Assembly (NCBI GenBank): GCA_001969505.1
Contig: LSSK01000981.1
Location: 1-10,007, forward strand
Length of the DNA: 10,007 nucleotides
From: Zancudomyces culisetae
Taxonomy: Eukaryota; Kickxellomycota; Harpellomycetes; Harpellales; Legeriomycetaceae
Direction of reading: 5' to 3'
Positions 8,376 to 10,007 of the stretch are shown in pieces. Within the stretch, counting starts at the first letter, position 1. Every line of letters starts with the position of its first letter. A program made the translations under genes and the position numbers. The notes beneath the pieces are model-generated. The model was not told the origin of the DNA. It did no database searches and saw only the letters and a program-made list of their open reading frames with translations.

Positions 8376-8896
8376 TCATTTTTTTTCTTTATCTTTAGCC
8401 GATAATAAAGAGTTTATGAATCCAAAGAATAAATATCTGTTAAATTCGTTTATCTTTATTATTGTTTTTCTGAACTATTACTAAAATGGGAATATAGTGT
8501 GGGTTTTTATAAATTTGTGTATTTTTCTTGAGTATGTTTTTTTTCATCTCGCTAAATTCTCTTATATAGAGCTTTTGGAACTATAACTCACACTATAGAT
8601 AACTTATTCACATTACTTTCAGATGGACTTTCATTGTTTTTTGCTATTTGATACTCGGCATCAGTAACCCAAATCGATATGTTACCTCTTGGTATAATTT
8701 TTTTGATTCTTTTTAAAGAACTATCAACTATATTTCTCAGCTATTTTTTTAATGCTATAGCGGTTTATTCGTAATTAAATAGACGCTTTCGGTTTTATAA
8801 AGAGCTTTTTTTCAAGTTTTTTACTTATTTTGCATATATCTACACATAACTGCTTAATTGAGTACTCACACTAAAACCATGGTTTGTTTTGATTTA
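8376..8896. other. AT-rich decayed stretch
   Basis: T-rich and A-rich runs dominate, with stops in all frames. I see no gene, RNA gene or repeat. If the minus-strand fragments on either side belong to one element, this stretch would be decayed internal sequence of it. Confidence 0.45.
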
Positions 8897-9400
8897 TTTT
8901 GTCGTGTGTACCTGGTTGTTGTGCGGAACATAATGTAATTAATTAATAATTTATTACTATAATATCAATCTAGAGCTCAATTTGAACACAACATTAATAA
9001 CAGATTCAATTATAAAGTTTTATCAAAAATTATATCATAAAATTAGAATAATGAATAATGAAATAAAAAAGATAAGATTTATTAATTATTATATTAATTG
9101 TTTAATATAAAAACTGAATTGAAACGGACTAAAGGAAATGAACTTTGGAAGAAGGAATGAAATTTCAGAGTCGCAAGTTAAGAATATAGTAAAACTATAA
9201 TACCACATACATTGATTAAATATAGCTATTTTTAGATTGTCGAAATAGAATTATTAAAAATTAAGGCAGACTCATAAAAGGATTCCTTAGCTCTTTAAAT
9301 AGCATTAATAAGAAAAGAAACAAGATAGATAAAGAATAATTGTAAACAAAGTTTAACTTTGAAATGCTTAAGTTTATTTGGAATAGTGATACTGCTAGCT
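8897..9400 (+). repeat. LTR-like repeat, copy B1
   Basis: This copy has the same order of landmarks as copy A at 4617-5065: TCGTGTGTACCTGG (8902-8915), TGTTGTGCGGAACA (8917-8930), a TTATTATATTAATTGTTTAAT block near 9085, AAGGCAGACTCA (9263-9274) with GATTCCTTAG (9281-9290), and AATAGTGATAC (9382-9392). Several differences from copy A are C/T or A/G transitions (CCG against TCG, TATACC against TGTACC). It has the same orientation as copy A. Similarity ends near 9400, where an inverted gag-like fragment begins, so no gag frame follows on this strand. Confidence 0.6.
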
Positions 9401-9624
9401 AATCGTCGGACGCGACCAGACGAGTCACGTTCCTTAGTCGGGTTTCCCGTAGTTAGAAACTCTTGCTGAACTATATCTCCTAGTTAAGCCAATGGGTCAT
9501 GTGACGGCTCAGGTTCAATGTCTATCGAAGATACACCTGAACTGTCACTTTTAGAAGAATAACGACACTGACCCTTAAACCTTTGGATAATAGCTGAGCG
9601 GAGTTGATTAATAAGACCTGGCAT
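9400..9624 (-). pseudogene. Gag-like relic, N-terminal part (copy B2, inverted)
   Basis: On the minus strand ATG 9624 opens MPGLINQL and stays open for 46 codons to TAA 9486-9484, continuing in frame afterwards (IVQQEFLTTGNP) to the junction near 9400. It shares the start (M-x-GL), RYSSKSDSSGV and SHDP with copy A at 5109-5324, in the same order and at nearly the same spacing. The bases just before the ATG (AATAGTGCTAAGG) match the leader of copy A. Another minus-strand frame over 9522-9713 is a shadow of this one. It is a broken retroelement gene fragment; no catalytic motif is present. Confidence 0.5.
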
Positions 9625-10007
9625 TGTGATTTTAGTAATTCAAAACTATCCTTAGCACTATTTTTTAACCTAATTATTAAATAGAAATTATTTCTAACAA
9701 ACTCCTTGTTCAATCTTATTTATTTTCTAGTCTTTTTGTATATTCCAAAACTACAAAAAGAGTAGCTGAGACTTCTAATGATATCTCTTCTGTCTTTAAA
9801 TATGTTAATTGCTACTGTTAAAACTATTGTAAAACTTGTCTAATTAACATTTATTATACCCGTTATCGTTTCATATTCGACCTTATCGTCATACTCATAT
9901 TCTGTCGTATTTTTCATAATCGATTAAATTCTTTTACTGTTCTTATTTCAATTTGTAATTTTTCTCTTTAATTTTTGATCTGATTATTTGAACCGTACTT
10001 TTGATTG
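9625..10007 (-). repeat. Leader and LTR-like sequence of the inverted copy B2
   Basis: On the minus strand the bases just upstream of the gag-like ATG align with the copy A leader (AATAGTGCTA, then GTTAG and ATAAATAAGATTGAACAAG). Further out the likeness fades to weak stretches such as AGAAGTCTCA against GAAGACTCA. The TGCGGAACA landmark is not inside the window and would lie beyond its right edge if present. Confidence 0.35.

Noticed and set aside
1-10007. tRNA, rRNA or CRISPR features
   Set aside because: I saw no cloverleaf with a conserved T-loop, no ribosomal RNA stretches and no regularly spaced repeats with unique spacers.

Overview
The window reads as a gene-poor, AT-rich stretch of a fungal genome, most likely a filamentous ascomycete with accessory, transposon-decayed DNA. 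The evidence is three secreted-protein genes without visible introns, each with a signal peptide, a short pro-region and a Kex2-type Lys-Arg site. They have eukaryotic TATA boxes 112-150 bases upstream of the start, and they sit among retroelement relics broken by stop codons. Differences between repeat copies are often C/T or G/A transitions, which suggests repeat-induced point mutation (RIP), though this was not measured. Species, and whether the fungus is plant-associated, cannot be settled from the sequence.

Layout: 1-1161 is AT-rich filler. At 1292-1732 (+) is an intact gene for a 146-residue secreted cysteine-containing protein with a TATA box and a poly(A) signal. 1809-3366 holds nothing convincing. 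At 3367-3481 is a promoter-like stretch leading to an ATG with no gene behind it. At 3770-4189 (-) is a second secreted-protein gene, a diverged relative of the first, interrupted by one in-frame TAA. At 4617-5065 (+) is the 5' part of a decayed retroelement (LTR-like), followed at 5109 by a short gag-like relic. 5478-6580 has no gene. At 6731-7501 (+) is an intact gene for a 256-residue secreted protein whose second half is about 15 octapeptide repeats rich in Tyr, Arg and Asp. At 8095-8375 (-) is a frameshifted coding fragment of unknown type. At 8897-9400 (+) is a second copy of the LTR-like repeat. It abuts, head to head, an inverted copy of the gag-like start (9400-9624, -) and its leader (9625-10007, -).

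There is no operon-like unit. The three secreted-protein genes share a layout (signal peptide, about 20-residue pro-region, Lys-Arg near residues 42-46) and probably all pass through the secretory pathway and Kex2 processing. The main unreported item is the small protein family formed by the genes at 1292 and 3770. They can be aligned over about 67 residues without gaps, with conserved cysteines, a Gly-Gly and a Trp, although they lie on opposite strands and are strongly diverged. The second is the repeat protein at 6731, which lies between two direct LTR-like copies.
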